From an uncultured Bacillota bacterium (GTDB lineage: Bacteria; Bacillota_I; Bacilli_A; RFN20; CAG-288): 64,000 nt of DNA. The notes under the pieces are model-generated. The model worked only from the letters and a program-made list of their open reading frames with translations, was not told the DNA's origin and did no database searches. The position numbers and the translations under genes were made by a program. Each line of letters begins with the position of its first letter. The first letter of the stretch is position 1. The stretch covers positions 62,001 to 126,000 of the forward strand of contig CASDVP010000002.1 in assembly GCA_949284445.1 (NCBI GenBank). The letters are read 5' to 3'. Shown here in pieces: positions 26,994 to 36,375 of the stretch.

Positions 26994-27962
26994 ATGAGTA
27001 ATTTATTTTTAGTAAACAGTTCAACCACTAGCGCCAACATCTCTTCTAGCGGAAGCGCACAAAATATCACTGATAGTAATTTTTGGGCGGAGTTTTGGGA
27101 TAAGATAGTCAACTTTTTCAAAGTTGATATGGTTAATTTTAGCTTTAGACTAATTTTAGCTTTTATTTTATTAGTAGTTGGTATTTATATAATAAAACTT
27201 GTCTGTTTCCTTTTACGCAAATGGTTGACTAGAGCAAGAGACTACACTAACAAGAAGAGCAAAAAATCTGATCGCAAACAGATGGATCCTTCGATTGTCA
27301 CTTTTACTGTTTCGACAGTGCGATTCATTTTAGCCATTATCTTAGCCGTATCGTTTATAGCTACTTTAGGTTTAGCTTTGGATGGTATTGTCAGTATTCT
27401 TTCATCTGCTTTTTTAGCTATCGGTATCGGTTTACAAGATGTCATCACCAATTTTGCAGATGGTGTTATCTTGATATCTGAAGGCAATATTAAAACTGGT
27501 GATTATATAATTGTTGGTGACCTAGAAGGAACAGTTAAAAAAATATCGATGATGAGAACGACTCTAGCGACTGTTGATGGAAAAACTGTTCTGTTACCAA
27601 ACTCAGCCTTGAGTGCTGGCAATGTTATCAATTGCTCCACCGAAGAATATCGTCGTATCGTCTTATATTATTCATTTCCGTATGGAACCGATATCGATAA
27701 AATGTCGAGCATAATTTTAGAAGTCATCAATTCTTTAGAAATGACTTGTAAAGATGAAGAGCATAAAGCTTTCATGACTGTAGACGATTTTTCTCAAACT
27801 CGTGTTGATGTCGTTAAACTTCGTGTCGCTTTTTATTGCCATAACAAAGACTATTGGGACTTATTATCTATCGCCCAAAAAGCGGTTTATGAGCGCTTTG
27901 TGAAAGATAATATCAAAGGCGCAGAATTCAAAAATGAGATTTATCTCCCGACAAATCAATGA
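26994..27962 (+). CDS. mscS: Small-conductance mechanosensitive channel
   Basis: 322 aa. It has three membrane helices (about 43-70, 103-125 and 130-160). The last includes the pore helix with small residues (SAFLAIGIGLQDVITNFADG), followed by the beta domain GDYIIVGDLEGTVKKISMM and VLLPNSAL, both classical MscS marks. The channel relieves turgor on osmotic downshift. The gene overlaps a GT2 gene by 4 bp. Confidence 0.92.
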   Translation: MSNLFLVNSSTTSANISSSGSAQNITDSNFWAEFWDKIVNFFKVDMVNFSFRLILAFILLVVGIYIIKLVCFLLRKWLTRARDYTNKKSKKSDRKQMDPSIVTFTVSTVRFILAIILAVSFIATLGLALDGIVSILSSAFLAIGIGLQDVITNFADGVILISEGNIKTGDYIIVGDLEGTVKKISMMRTTLATVDGKTVLLPNSALSAGNVINCSTEEYRRIVLYYSFPYGTDIDKMSSIILEVINSLEMTCKDEEHKAFMTVDDFSQTRVDVVKLRVAFYCHNKDYWDLLSIAQKAVYERFVKDNIKGAEFKNEIYLPTNQ

Positions 27963-28858
27963 CATATAACAATATTAAAATTTCAGTCATCATTCCCGTT
28001 TATCAGGTCGAAAAATACTTGTCTAATTGTTTAGATTCACTTTTAAATCAGGATTATAAAGAAAGATATCAGATAGTGTTAGTCGATTTAGGTAGCACTG
28101 ATAATTCTTCGGAGATCTGTCATCAGTATGAGATGAGATATCCTGATAAGATTTTTCGGATATATACCTTTCCTAATCTCGGTGTTTCATGCTCAAGAAA
28201 TATAGGTCTGTTTGTCTCTAATAGTGAATACATCACCTTTGTGGACGGCGATGATTTTGTTAAACAAAATTATTTGTCTTATCTATATGAAACTATCAAA
28301 AAAAGTGATGCGGATATAGTTACAATCGGAAATTACCTTTACACAAATAGAGCTGTTAAAGATTATTCTAGAATCGATTTAACAACTTCTGGCAAATCAG
28401 CTTTATTAAAATTATATAAGAGTCCCTTTTTTAAATTACGAACTTTTGTTTGGGCAAGATTATATAAAACATCTTTCTTAAAAGATAACAATCTGCACTT
28501 TGATTTTGACTTGAACAGGTTTGAGGATTGGCCTTTTATCTCAAAAGCTTTATTTCATGCTAAAAAAGTTAAATATTGTTCAAAACCTCTTTATTATTAT
28601 CGACAACAGGATGATTCATCTATGCACCAAGCAGCCGATATGATAACTCCTTATTTGAAAGCTTTAAAAGTCACGAAAGAATATCTTGAGTCACAAGACT
28701 CTAAATTCGCAAACGAGCTGTATTCTCGTCCTAGTTTTAACATCAAATCACAGCTTTATCACACTTGTTCTTTATCTTCATCTTGGTTTAAAATTAAAGC
28801 GAAAGATCTCTATAGAAATGCTTTAGAAAAACTGTTGAAAATTTATATGGAGGACTAA
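27959..28858 (+). CDS. Glycosyltransferase family 2
   Basis: 299 aa. GT-A fold opening ISVIIPVYQVEKYLSNCLDSLLNQ, nucleotide loop VDLGSTDNS (usual VDDGSTD, here Asp to Leu) and DxD-type FVDGDDFV; FEDWPF matches the ED base region. It transfers a sugar to a lipid or polysaccharide acceptor. The substrate is unknown. The start is ATGA-coupled to mscS, and nnrD begins 2 bp later. Confidence 0.85.
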   Translation: MTYNNIKISVIIPVYQVEKYLSNCLDSLLNQDYKERYQIVLVDLGSTDNSSEICHQYEMRYPDKIFRIYTFPNLGVSCSRNIGLFVSNSEYITFVDGDDFVKQNYLSYLYETIKKSDADIVTIGNYLYTNRAVKDYSRIDLTTSGKSALLKLYKSPFFKLRTFVWARLYKTSFLKDNNLHFDFDLNRFEDWPFISKALFHAKKVKYCSKPLYYYRQQDDSSMHQAADMITPYLKALKVTKEYLESQDSKFANELYSRPSFNIKSQLYHTCSLSSSWFKIKAKDLYRNALEKLLKIYMED

Positions 28859-28860
28859 AA

Positions 28861-29769
28861 ATGAATTTTTCTCAGATTATTAAAGATCTCTATATTGAAC
28901 GTGATGATAAAAGCAATAAATCAGACAATGGTCGAGTTCTAATAATCGGTGGTTCTAAATCCTTTCCAAACGCCGTTTCACTAGCTTCGTCTTTTGCAGC
29001 TTTAGCTGGTCCTGGGTTTGTCAGTTTGGCTGTTCCTGAAAATATATATTCGATAATTGCAACACGAAATCCAGCGCCTTTTATCTATGATAATTTTAAG
29101 ACAAAAGATGATGAGTTTTTATTGGAAGAAAATAAAGAATTACTAGATAAAGCGCTCTTGAAATATGATGCTATTCTATTCGGAAATGGTATTTTTGATT
29201 CATCAGTAAATTATCAGTTTTTGTCTTATATTGTTAAAAATTATTCCGGAAATCTGATCATCGATGCGACAGGATTAAAATTGCTAGCCGATAATAATTC
29301 TGAATGTTTCAAAGAAAAGAGACCAGTATCACGAATCCTATTGACTCCGCATTTAGGAGAGGCAAAAAGATTATTCCACTGTGACGTGACTTCACGTGAA
29401 GCAGCCGATTATTTATCTCTTGCTAAAGAGTATGTGGCTCAAAATCAAGTATATATGTTATTAAAAAGTTATTCTTCTATTCTTATCACTCCTGAAAAAG
29501 AGATCATAACTTCTAATTATGTTCCGACTCCTTCCCTTAGCAAAGCGGGTTCTGGTGATGGCTTAGCCGGCTATCTAGCTGGTTTATTGGCTTATGGCTT
29601 GAGTAAAGAAAAGCTTACTGATCTGATAGTTTTTGGGGATCAATTGATACATTTAGCTGCTTATCAAGCTCAACAGCAACTCTCAGCTGGAATAGCTTCG
29701 ATTTTAGATGTTCCTTCATATATTCAGAAGATCATTTCTGAAGAAATGGATGATGAATTAGTCATTTAA
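28861..29769 (+). CDS. nnrD: ADP-dependent NAD(P)H-hydrate dehydratase
   Basis: 302 aa, ribokinase-like fold (YjeF C-terminal domain only). GRVLIIGGSKSFPNAVSLA, LTPHLGEAKRLF and the anion-hole motif AGSGDGLAGYLAG (usual GTGDVLAG) are visible. It repairs hydrated NADH/NADPH using ADP or ATP. The epimerase partner domain (NnrE) is absent from this ORF. GGAGG precedes the ATG. Its last 4 bp overlap the pepF stop on the other strand. Confidence 0.88.
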   Translation: MNFSQIIKDLYIERDDKSNKSDNGRVLIIGGSKSFPNAVSLASSFAALAGPGFVSLAVPENIYSIIATRNPAPFIYDNFKTKDDEFLLEENKELLDKALLKYDAILFGNGIFDSSVNYQFLSYIVKNYSGNLIIDATGLKLLADNNSECFKEKRPVSRILLTPHLGEAKRLFHCDVTSREAADYLSLAKEYVAQNQVYMLLKSYSSILITPEKEIITSNYVPTPSLSKAGSGDGLAGYLAGLLAYGLSKEKLTDLIVFGDQLIHLAAYQAQQQLSAGIASILDVPSYIQKIISEEMDDELVI

Positions 29770-31493
29770 GAATCGATTTTGTTTAAATCAAAGGAATCAA
29801 GATATTTCATAATACTGCTAGCGACTTCTTTTAAAGTATCACCATCGAAGGGATTAGCGATATCAGCAGCTTTCAATAAACTTCTGAATGGTAATGTACC
29901 ACCTAATTTGCAGAAATTAATATATTTTTCAAAGGTTTTTTGTTGATCTTTTAAACTCTCAATAAAGAACTCTAAAGCGACTACTTGAGCTATTGAATAG
30001 TCTAAATAGTAAAGTGGAACTTCAAAAATATGTGATTGTTTCAACCAATAACCACCAGATGCTAAAAATTCATTATCTTCGTAAGTCAGGTGTGGTAAAT
30101 ACGTTTTTTCTAACTGACGCCAATAGGCTTTTCTTTCTTTATGGCTGATATCTGGATGTTCATAAACGTATGCTTGGAAAGCATCTACAATGACGATATA
30201 TGGGATGATGGTGATAGCATCGCAAGTGTGAGAATACAAATATTTTTCAGTGTCTTTACCGAAGAAATTTTGCATGTATGGATATGTTAAAAATTCCATA
30301 GACATCGAATGCATTTCACAGCATTCCATGCCTGGTGAACGATAGTCGGGAACCATGTAATCTGCGCCTAAAAATCCTTGTAAGGAATGACCGAATTCAT
30401 GGGTTAAAACATCAACATCTCCAGATGTGCCGTTGAAGTTTGAAAAGATAAAAGCAGTTTTTAAATCTGGAATATATGTCATATAACCACCAGATGCTTT
30501 TCCTGGTTTAGATAAGACGTCCATGCAGTTATGTTTGACCATGAAGTCAAAATATTTACTCGCTATAGGCGATAGGTTTTTGTACATATCTTCAGCCGCT
30601 TGTATCAAACCATTTGCGTCTTTACAAGGAAGCGGATTTCCAGTTTTATAAAAGACTTTGTAGTCATAGTATTTAGTATCATCTTTATATCCGAGACGGT
30701 CTTTTTGCTGTTGGAATATCTTGTTAGAGAGCGGCACTATATCTTCTAAAACTTTTCTGCGATAGATTTCAGCATCTCTAGGATTCCAATCTAAACGACG
30801 CATGCGGTCATATCCTAATTGCAAGAAATTTTGGTATCCGAGTTTTTTAGCAATTTTTGTTCTAATCTTGACTAAGCGATCATAGATATCACCGATAGTC
30901 TCATCATTATCAGCATAAAATTTCCAAACGGCTTTTGAGGCATTCTTTCTTGTTTCGCGATCGATTGAGGTGGTGAATTTTCCCATTTCGGAAAGCGTAT
31001 ATTTTTGCCCGTTGAATTCGATCAATGACTGAGCGATCAATTTGACGTATTCTGCAACAGTTTTATTTTCTTCGATAAGATCAGGGATGATTTCATTTGA
31101 TATGGTCTTCAACGATATCTTTTGTAAATCGAAGAAATATTTTCCAAATTCTTTTTCTAAATCATTGATAAATGGAGAAGCTAATAAAGCTTTTATAAAT
31201 TCATTAGACTTCACATTGATCTCAGGTCCAATCTCATCAACTAATGAACTCAATTCATCGTATTTTTTGTTTCTAGTATCACAGGTGTGACGTATATAAA
31301 TCAAATTAAAAATAGTTGAAATCGTATCTGATATTCGAAAGTATTCTTTTAATACCTCGCTTGCTGCTTTAGCGGAAGCAGCACTTTTGATCTTCTGAAT
31401 CAACTCATCATGAAGAGCGATGATCTCTAGTTTATCAGGGCATTCTATCTCGATTTTTTCTAAATCATCAAAAGCAGTTGAAAAATGTTGCAT
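29766..31493 (-). CDS. pepF: M3-family oligoendopeptidase
   Basis: 575 aa. The zinc motif is HEFGHSLQGF, with a third ligand Glu downstream in GMECCEMHSMSMEF. The N-terminal half is helical, as in PepF/thimet-type peptidases. It has no signal peptide, so it is cytosolic and degrades oligopeptides. It is monocistronic and divergent from the MFS gene (102 bp gap). Confidence 0.93.
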   Translation of the reverse strand: MQHFSTAFDDLEKIEIECPDKLEIIALHDELIQKIKSAASAKAASEVLKEYFRISDTISTIFNLIYIRHTCDTRNKKYDELSSLVDEIGPEINVKSNEFIKALLASPFINDLEKEFGKYFFDLQKISLKTISNEIIPDLIEENKTVAEYVKLIAQSLIEFNGQKYTLSEMGKFTTSIDRETRKNASKAVWKFYADNDETIGDIYDRLVKIRTKIAKKLGYQNFLQLGYDRMRRLDWNPRDAEIYRRKVLEDIVPLSNKIFQQQKDRLGYKDDTKYYDYKVFYKTGNPLPCKDANGLIQAAEDMYKNLSPIASKYFDFMVKHNCMDVLSKPGKASGGYMTYIPDLKTAFIFSNFNGTSGDVDVLTHEFGHSLQGFLGADYMVPDYRSPGMECCEMHSMSMEFLTYPYMQNFFGKDTEKYLYSHTCDAITIIPYIVIVDAFQAYVYEHPDISHKERKAYWRQLEKTYLPHLTYEDNEFLASGGYWLKQSHIFEVPLYYLDYSIAQVVALEFFIESLKDQQKTFEKYINFCKLGGTLPFRSLLKAADIANPFDGDTLKEVASSIMKYLDSFDLNKIDS

Positions 31494-31569
31494 AGTTTAT
31501 TACCTCTTTTATAAGTTTAACATAATTGACCGATTACCTTCTTTTATTAGATAGAATAAAGATATTTTT

Positions 31570-31580
31570 TGTGCTAAATT
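31570..31580 (+). promoter_or_regulatory. Extended -10 promoter of the MFS gene
   Basis: TGTGCTAAATT, a TRTGn-type -10, ends 15 nt before the ATG at 31596. The implied 5' leader is under 10 nt and holds no ribosome site. Confidence 0.45.
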
Positions 31581-31595
31581 AATGTGGTTTAAATT

Positions 31596-32828
31596 ATGGC
31601 TACTCTCTTATTGCTGATCATTTATTTAACATTTATCGCGTTGGGCTTACCTGATTCTATCTTAGGTTCTTCCTTCCCAGCGATCGCTGATAATTTGCAG
31701 ATAAGTGAAAATATGGCTGGATATATTTCACCTATCATTTCGATAGGCACTATTATCTCTTCAATATTTTCGGCTAAGTTGGTTGAACTATTTAAAACTA
31801 AATGGGTCACTGCTGTATCAGTGTTTTTGACAGGAGTCGCTTTGATCTGTTTTTCGTTCGTTCAAAGAGGATTCACATGGGCGTTTTTTGTAGCCGCTAT
31901 TCCGTTAGGACTCGGTGCTGGAAGTATAGATGCTGCTTTAAATAATTATGTTGCACTGCATTATAAAGCTATTCACATGAACTGGCTTCATTGCTCGTGG
32001 GGTATCGGTGCTTCCATCGGTCCGATGATTATAGGTTCATTTATTGATGCTGAGAATAATTCCAGAGGTTGGAATTATGGCGTTTTGACTATCGGCATCA
32101 TCCTCTTTGCTATTTCAGTAATTTTATTTTTAAGTCTACCATTATGGAATAAGATGGCATCAAAAGAAAAGCAAGAGGAAAGAATAGAAAAAACTCTTTT
32201 GCATCCATATAAGTCGCTACTTACAAATCCAGTGTTATATTTTTCAGTCATCGGGTTCTTCTGCTATAGTGCTTTAGAGAGTACAGCTGGCTTATGGATC
32301 GCAACTTTTTTCAATCAAACACAAAATATAGATACGGCCTTATCGGCAACATTTGCCTCTTCTTTTTATCTAGGCATCACGATCGGTCGTTTTATTTGTG
32401 GACCTTTCTCATTAAAGATCAAAGAGAAAAACATGATCAGAATCGGAGAAGGAATTTTATTTATCGGAGTGATATTAGCATTGATACCGATGCATTATCT
32501 GTTTGCTTTGATCGGTTTTATCATCCTCGGGTTAGGATGTGCACCGATTTATCCAGCTATTATTCGTTCGACACCATATCGCTTTTCTAAGCAATTATCT
32601 GGAAAAGTGATCGGTTTAGAAATGGCTTTTGCTTATTGTGGAAATTTAGCTATTCCACCTCTTTTTGCATTTACAGCTAATTCATTAAACAATTATCGTA
32701 TCTTACCTTACTTTTTATTGATTTTAGCCTTGTTGATGATATTCTGTCATGAATCTGTTAATTTTATATTATCAAAAAGAGATAAGCGTTTATCATCAGA
32801 AGAAATGAAAGACTATCTAACAGTATGA
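31596..32828 (+). CDS. Major facilitator superfamily transporter
   Basis: 410 aa with about 12 hydrophobic helices in two halves and a charged central loop (MASKEKQEERIEK). The first helix contains GLPDSILGSSFPAI, and the second half FYLGITIGRFICGPFSLK. It resembles fucose/glucose-type MFS porters. The substrate is not known. It ends ATGA-overlapped with a glycosyltransferase gene. Confidence 0.8.
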   Translation: MATLLLLIIYLTFIALGLPDSILGSSFPAIADNLQISENMAGYISPIISIGTIISSIFSAKLVELFKTKWVTAVSVFLTGVALICFSFVQRGFTWAFFVAAIPLGLGAGSIDAALNNYVALHYKAIHMNWLHCSWGIGASIGPMIIGSFIDAENNSRGWNYGVLTIGIILFAISVILFLSLPLWNKMASKEKQEERIEKTLLHPYKSLLTNPVLYFSVIGFFCYSALESTAGLWIATFFNQTQNIDTALSATFASSFYLGITIGRFICGPFSLKIKEKNMIRIGEGILFIGVILALIPMHYLFALIGFIILGLGCAPIYPAIIRSTPYRFSKQLSGKVIGLEMAFAYCGNLAIPPLFAFTANSLNNYRILPYFLLILALLMIFCHESVNFILSKRDKRLSSEEMKDYLTV

Positions 32829-33862
32829 ATAAAACAACTATTGATGTGTTATCAGCTGCGACTAGCGCACCTGCTCAAGGAGTCGGTTCGGCATATTTAG
32901 AACAGACTGAGTTATTGAAGGAATTCGGCAAAGAAGATTTTGAACTATCTTTAAACAAGCATTCCTCAAAGTTTGATCTTTATCATGTTCACTCTATCAA
33001 TCCTACTTTTTATTTGATGATGAAAAAGAAACGCACCACGATCTGCTATGTGCATTTTCTTCCTGAAACATTGAAAGGGTCGATCAAATTACCTGAGCCC
33101 ATATTTTCTTTATTTTGTCGTTATGTCATCTCTTTTTATAAGAGAGCCAAAGAGATCGTAGTTGTAAATCCCTCTTTTATTGAACCTTTAGTAAAGCTTG
33201 GAATCAAAAAAGATAACATAACTTATATTCCTAATTTTGTCTCTGAAAAAACTTTTTATCCACAAACTGAAGAACAAAAACAAGAAACTAGAAAGAGATA
33301 TGGCTTACCTTTAAATAAGAAAATCGTGATTTCAGTCGGTCAGATTCAGACGAGAAAAGGAGTTAAAGACTTTTTAAAAACTAGTGAGCTATGTCCAGAT
33401 CTGTTTTTTATTTGGGTCGGAGGATTTTCCTTTAAAGGTATTACAGATGGCTATCAAGAATTAAAGAAAGAGATGAGTGTTAGACGTGATAATGTCAAGT
33501 TTTTAGGAATCATCGATCGTGAAGATATGAATTCTATTTATAATGCTAGCGACATCTTTTTCCTACCGTCTTTTAATGAGTTATTTCCTATGTCGTTATT
33601 AGAAGCTTGCTCAGTTGGATTACCTTATTTGATCAGAGATTTATCATTATATAAAGATATTTTGTTGGGAGATTATTTAACTGGTAATACTGCTGAGGAG
33701 TTTGCAAAAGAATTAAACAGATTAGCTACTGATGATGATTATTATGCTGCTGCTAAAAGTTTAAGCCGAATGATCAAGGAAAAATATTCTAGAAATAATA
33801 TTTATTTGCTTTGGAAACAATATTATTTTAGAATATTAAATAAATACCATAAATATTTTTAA
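32825..33862 (+). CDS. Glycosyltransferase family 4
   Basis: 345 aa. The N-terminal half is short. The C-terminal half has IPNFV, ISVGQIQTRKGVKDF and the E-x7-E-like region PSFNELFPMSLLEACSVGLPYL that binds nucleotide-sugar. It begins SAATSAPAQGVGSAY. It is translationally coupled to the MFS gene by a 4-bp overlap. The substrate is unknown; a role in glycolipid or polysaccharide synthesis is inferred. Confidence 0.82.
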   Translation: MNKTTIDVLSAATSAPAQGVGSAYLEQTELLKEFGKEDFELSLNKHSSKFDLYHVHSINPTFYLMMKKKRTTICYVHFLPETLKGSIKLPEPIFSLFCRYVISFYKRAKEIVVVNPSFIEPLVKLGIKKDNITYIPNFVSEKTFYPQTEEQKQETRKRYGLPLNKKIVISVGQIQTRKGVKDFLKTSELCPDLFFIWVGGFSFKGITDGYQELKKEMSVRRDNVKFLGIIDREDMNSIYNASDIFFLPSFNELFPMSLLEACSVGLPYLIRDLSLYKDILLGDYLTGNTAEEFAKELNRLATDDDYYAAAKSLSRMIKEKYSRNNIYLLWKQYYFRILNKYHKYF

Positions 33863-34063
33863 AAAAAAAGATAATACAACTTATATCTTTTAAAATAAAA
33901 TTTTAAATATATTAGCTTTTGATTCTCTTTTAGTCAGCATTTTATTTTTTCTCAAGCAAAAATAATATTCAACAGATGGCTATCTGATCACTAAAAATGC
34001 CAATCAAATATCTTTCCTAATAATATAAGAGCGATATAAAAATATTTTATATATATAAACTAG

Positions 34064-34074
34064 TATGCTAAAAT
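34064..34074 (+). promoter_or_regulatory. Extended -10 promoter of pnp
   Basis: TATGCTAAAAT, the TRTGn-extended form, 33 nt before the pnp ATG. The surrounding 245-bp gap (33863-34107) is otherwise A/T-rich. A weak AAAAGATA...TATCTTTT hairpin just after the glycosyltransferase may be its terminator. Confidence 0.55.
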
Positions 34075-34107
34075 AACTCGGTATTATTTATAAAAAGAGG
34101 TATTAAA

Positions 34108-36315
34108 ATGGCAAAAGAAGTATTCTCACTTGACTTCTATGGAAAGAAATTAGTAGTCGAGACTGGTGAGATTGCTAAACAAGCAGATGGTTCTTGTTTA
34201 GTGAGGCTTAATGACACCGCAGTCTTATGTGCTGCATGCGGTGCTAAAGAAGCTAAATTAGGTCAGGACTTTTTCCCGTTGACTGTCAATTACTTTGAAA
34301 GACAGTATGCTGCTGGAAAGATTCCTGGTTCTTTTTTGAGAAGAGAAGGTAGACAAAGCACAAGAGAAACATTGAATTCCCGTCTTATCGATCGCCCTAT
34401 CCGTCCGATGTTTCCAGAAGGTTATGTCAATGAAACACAAGTGAGTGCGATTGTCATGTCAGCTGATCCTGATTCTCCTAGCGATATGGCAGCTATGTTC
34501 GGCTCTTCCTTAGCTCTTTGTATTTCCGACATCCCATTTGAAGGACCTATCGCTGGTGTCTGGGTTGGAAGAGTCGATGGTAAATTCATCATCAATCCTA
34601 CATTAGAAGAAAAAGCTAAATCCGATATTTCTCTAGCTGTCGCTGGTACTGAAGAAGCGATCAATATGGTTGAAGCTGGCGCTGATGAAGTATCTGAAGA
34701 AGATATGTTAGAAGCTTTGATGTTCGGTCATGAAGCTATCAAACAATTATGCCGTTTCCAAAAAGAGATTGTCGCTAAAGTTGGCAAAGAAAAGAGACCT
34801 CTCAACATTTATAAGATCGATGAAGACTTTGCAAACGCTTGCCGTAATTATGTCTCTGAAGGTCAAACTGAAACTCAAGAACAAAGACTTATCAAAGCTG
34901 TTTCTATCTATGATAAGCTTGAAAGACAAAACACGATCGATGCTTTAGAAAAAGAAGTCATCGATATTTATGATGCGAAAGAATATAAGACACAACAGCT
35001 TCATGACATCACTGTAAACGAAGCTAAAGAAGTTCTTGAAGATGTTGTAAGAAAAGAAGTCCGTCGTCTTATCACTGAAGATAAAGTTAGACCTGATGGT
35101 CGTAAGATCGATGAGATCAGACCGTTAGATGCTCAAGTTCATCTCCTGCCTAGAGCTCATGGTTCGGCTATGTTTACAAGAGGACAAACACAAGTCATCT
35201 CCGCTTGTACATTAGGTTCCTTAGATGATGCTCAAATCATCGATGATTTATCAGGTGAAACTTCAAAGAGATGGATGCACCATTATAATTTCCCACCTTT
35301 CTCAGTCGGTGAATTAGGCAGAATGGGTACTCCTGGAAGAAGAGAGATCGGACATGGTGCTTTAGGCGAAAGAGCTTTATCATATGTCATTCCTTCTGAG
35401 GAAGAGTTCCCTTACACCATCCGCTGTGTAGCTGATGTTTGTGAGTCTAACGGTTCTTCTTCTCAAGCTTCTATCTGTGCTTCTTGTATGGCCCTTATGG
35501 ATGCAGGTGTTCCGATCAAAGCTCCTGTTTCCGGTATCGCTATGGGTCTTATCACTTCTGGTCCATTAGATGGCAAACATCCATATACTATCCTCACTGA
35601 TATTCAAGGTATGGAAGATCATTTAGGTGATATGGACTTCAAAGTTGCTGGAACTCCTAATGGTATCACCGCTTTACAGATGGATATCAAAATCAGAGGT
35701 ATCACTAAAGAGATTCTCGCCGAGGCTTTAGCTCAAGCTAAACCAGCTAGAAAACAGATTCTTGATGTCATGTTAAAGGCGATTCCAGAACCTAGAAAAG
35801 AATTATCAGAATATGCCTTAAAGATGAAACGTTTCAACATCATCCCCGATAAGATCAGAGATGTTATAGGATCTCAAGGTAAGGTCATCAACGGCATCAT
35901 TGCTGATTGCAATAATGAGATCAAGATCGACATCAACGATGATGGTCGTGTCATCATCTATTCCGTCAAGAAAGAATTGATCGAAAAAGCTTATGATGAG
36001 ATTATGGCGATCGCTAAAGTTCCTCAGGTCGGCGAAGTCTATGAAGGAAAAGTTGTCAGAATCGAACCTTATGGTTGCTTCGTCAATCTCTTCGGAAGCA
36101 CTGATGCTTTGTGTCATATCTCTAAATTAGCTTGGACTCGTGTCGACAAGGTCGAAGATGTCTGTCATATCGGAGATACTTTGAAAGTCATCATCACCGC
36201 TATCGATGCTCAAGGCAGAATTGACATCTCTCATCGTGAATTCTTACCTAAACCTGAGAATTATGTCGAGAAACCCGAAAGACCTAAACACTCTTTCCAC
36301 AATAACAAACACTGA
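34108..36315 (+). CDS. pnp: Polyribonucleotide nucleotidyltransferase
   Basis: 735 aa. There are two RNase PH domains: the first with [13 protein letters not shown], the second with [14 protein letters not shown] and the GAMGLI-like [13 protein letters not shown] domain ([19 protein letters not shown]) and an S1 domain ([20 protein letters not shown]) follow. It degrades RNA 3'-5' phosphorolytically in the degradosome. GAGGT precedes the ATG. It is followed by its own terminator. Confidence 0.97.
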   Translation: MAKEVFSLDFYGKKLVVETGEIAKQADGSCLVRLNDTAVLCAACGAKEAKLGQDFFPLTVNYFERQYAAGKIPGSFLRREGRQSTRETLNSRLIDRPIRPMFPEGYVNETQVSAIVMSADPDSPSDMAAMFGSSLALCISDIPFEGPIAGVWVGRVDGKFIINPTLEEKAKSDISLAVAGTEEAINMVEAGADEVSEEDMLEALMFGHEAIKQLCRFQKEIVAKVGKEKRPLNIYKIDEDFANACRNYVSEGQTETQEQRLIKAVSIYDKLERQNTIDALEKEVIDIYDAKEYKTQQLHDITVNEAKEVLEDVVRKEVRRLITEDKVRPDGRKIDEIRPLDAQVHLLPRAHGSAMFTRGQTQVISACTLGSLDDAQIIDDLSGETSKRWMHHYNFPPFSVGELGRMGTPGRREIGHGALGERALSYVIPSEEEFPYTIRCVADVCESNGSSSQASICASCMALMDAGVPIKAPVSGIAMGLITSGPLDGKHPYTILTDIQGMEDHLGDMDFKVAGTPNGITALQMDIKIRGITKEILAEALAQAKPARKQILDVMLKAIPEPRKELSEYALKMKRFNIIPDKIRDVIGSQGKVINGIIADCNNEIKIDINDDGRVIIYSVKKELIEKAYDEIMAIAKVPQVGEVYEGKVVRIEPYGCFVNLFGSTDALCHISKLAWTRVDKVEDVCHIGDTLKVIITAIDAQGRIDISHREFLPKPENYVEKPERPKHSFHNNKH

Positions 36316-36322
36316 TTTTACT

Positions 36323-36351
36323 AGGCACTATATCAAACTATAGTGCCTTTC
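36323..36351 (+). terminator. Terminator of pnp
   Basis: AGGCACTATA-TCAAAC-TATAGTGCCT is a perfect 10-bp stem followed by TTCTT, 7 bp after the pnp stop. Confidence 0.85.
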
Positions 36352-36375
36352 TTCGCAATAATAACGATAAATATC

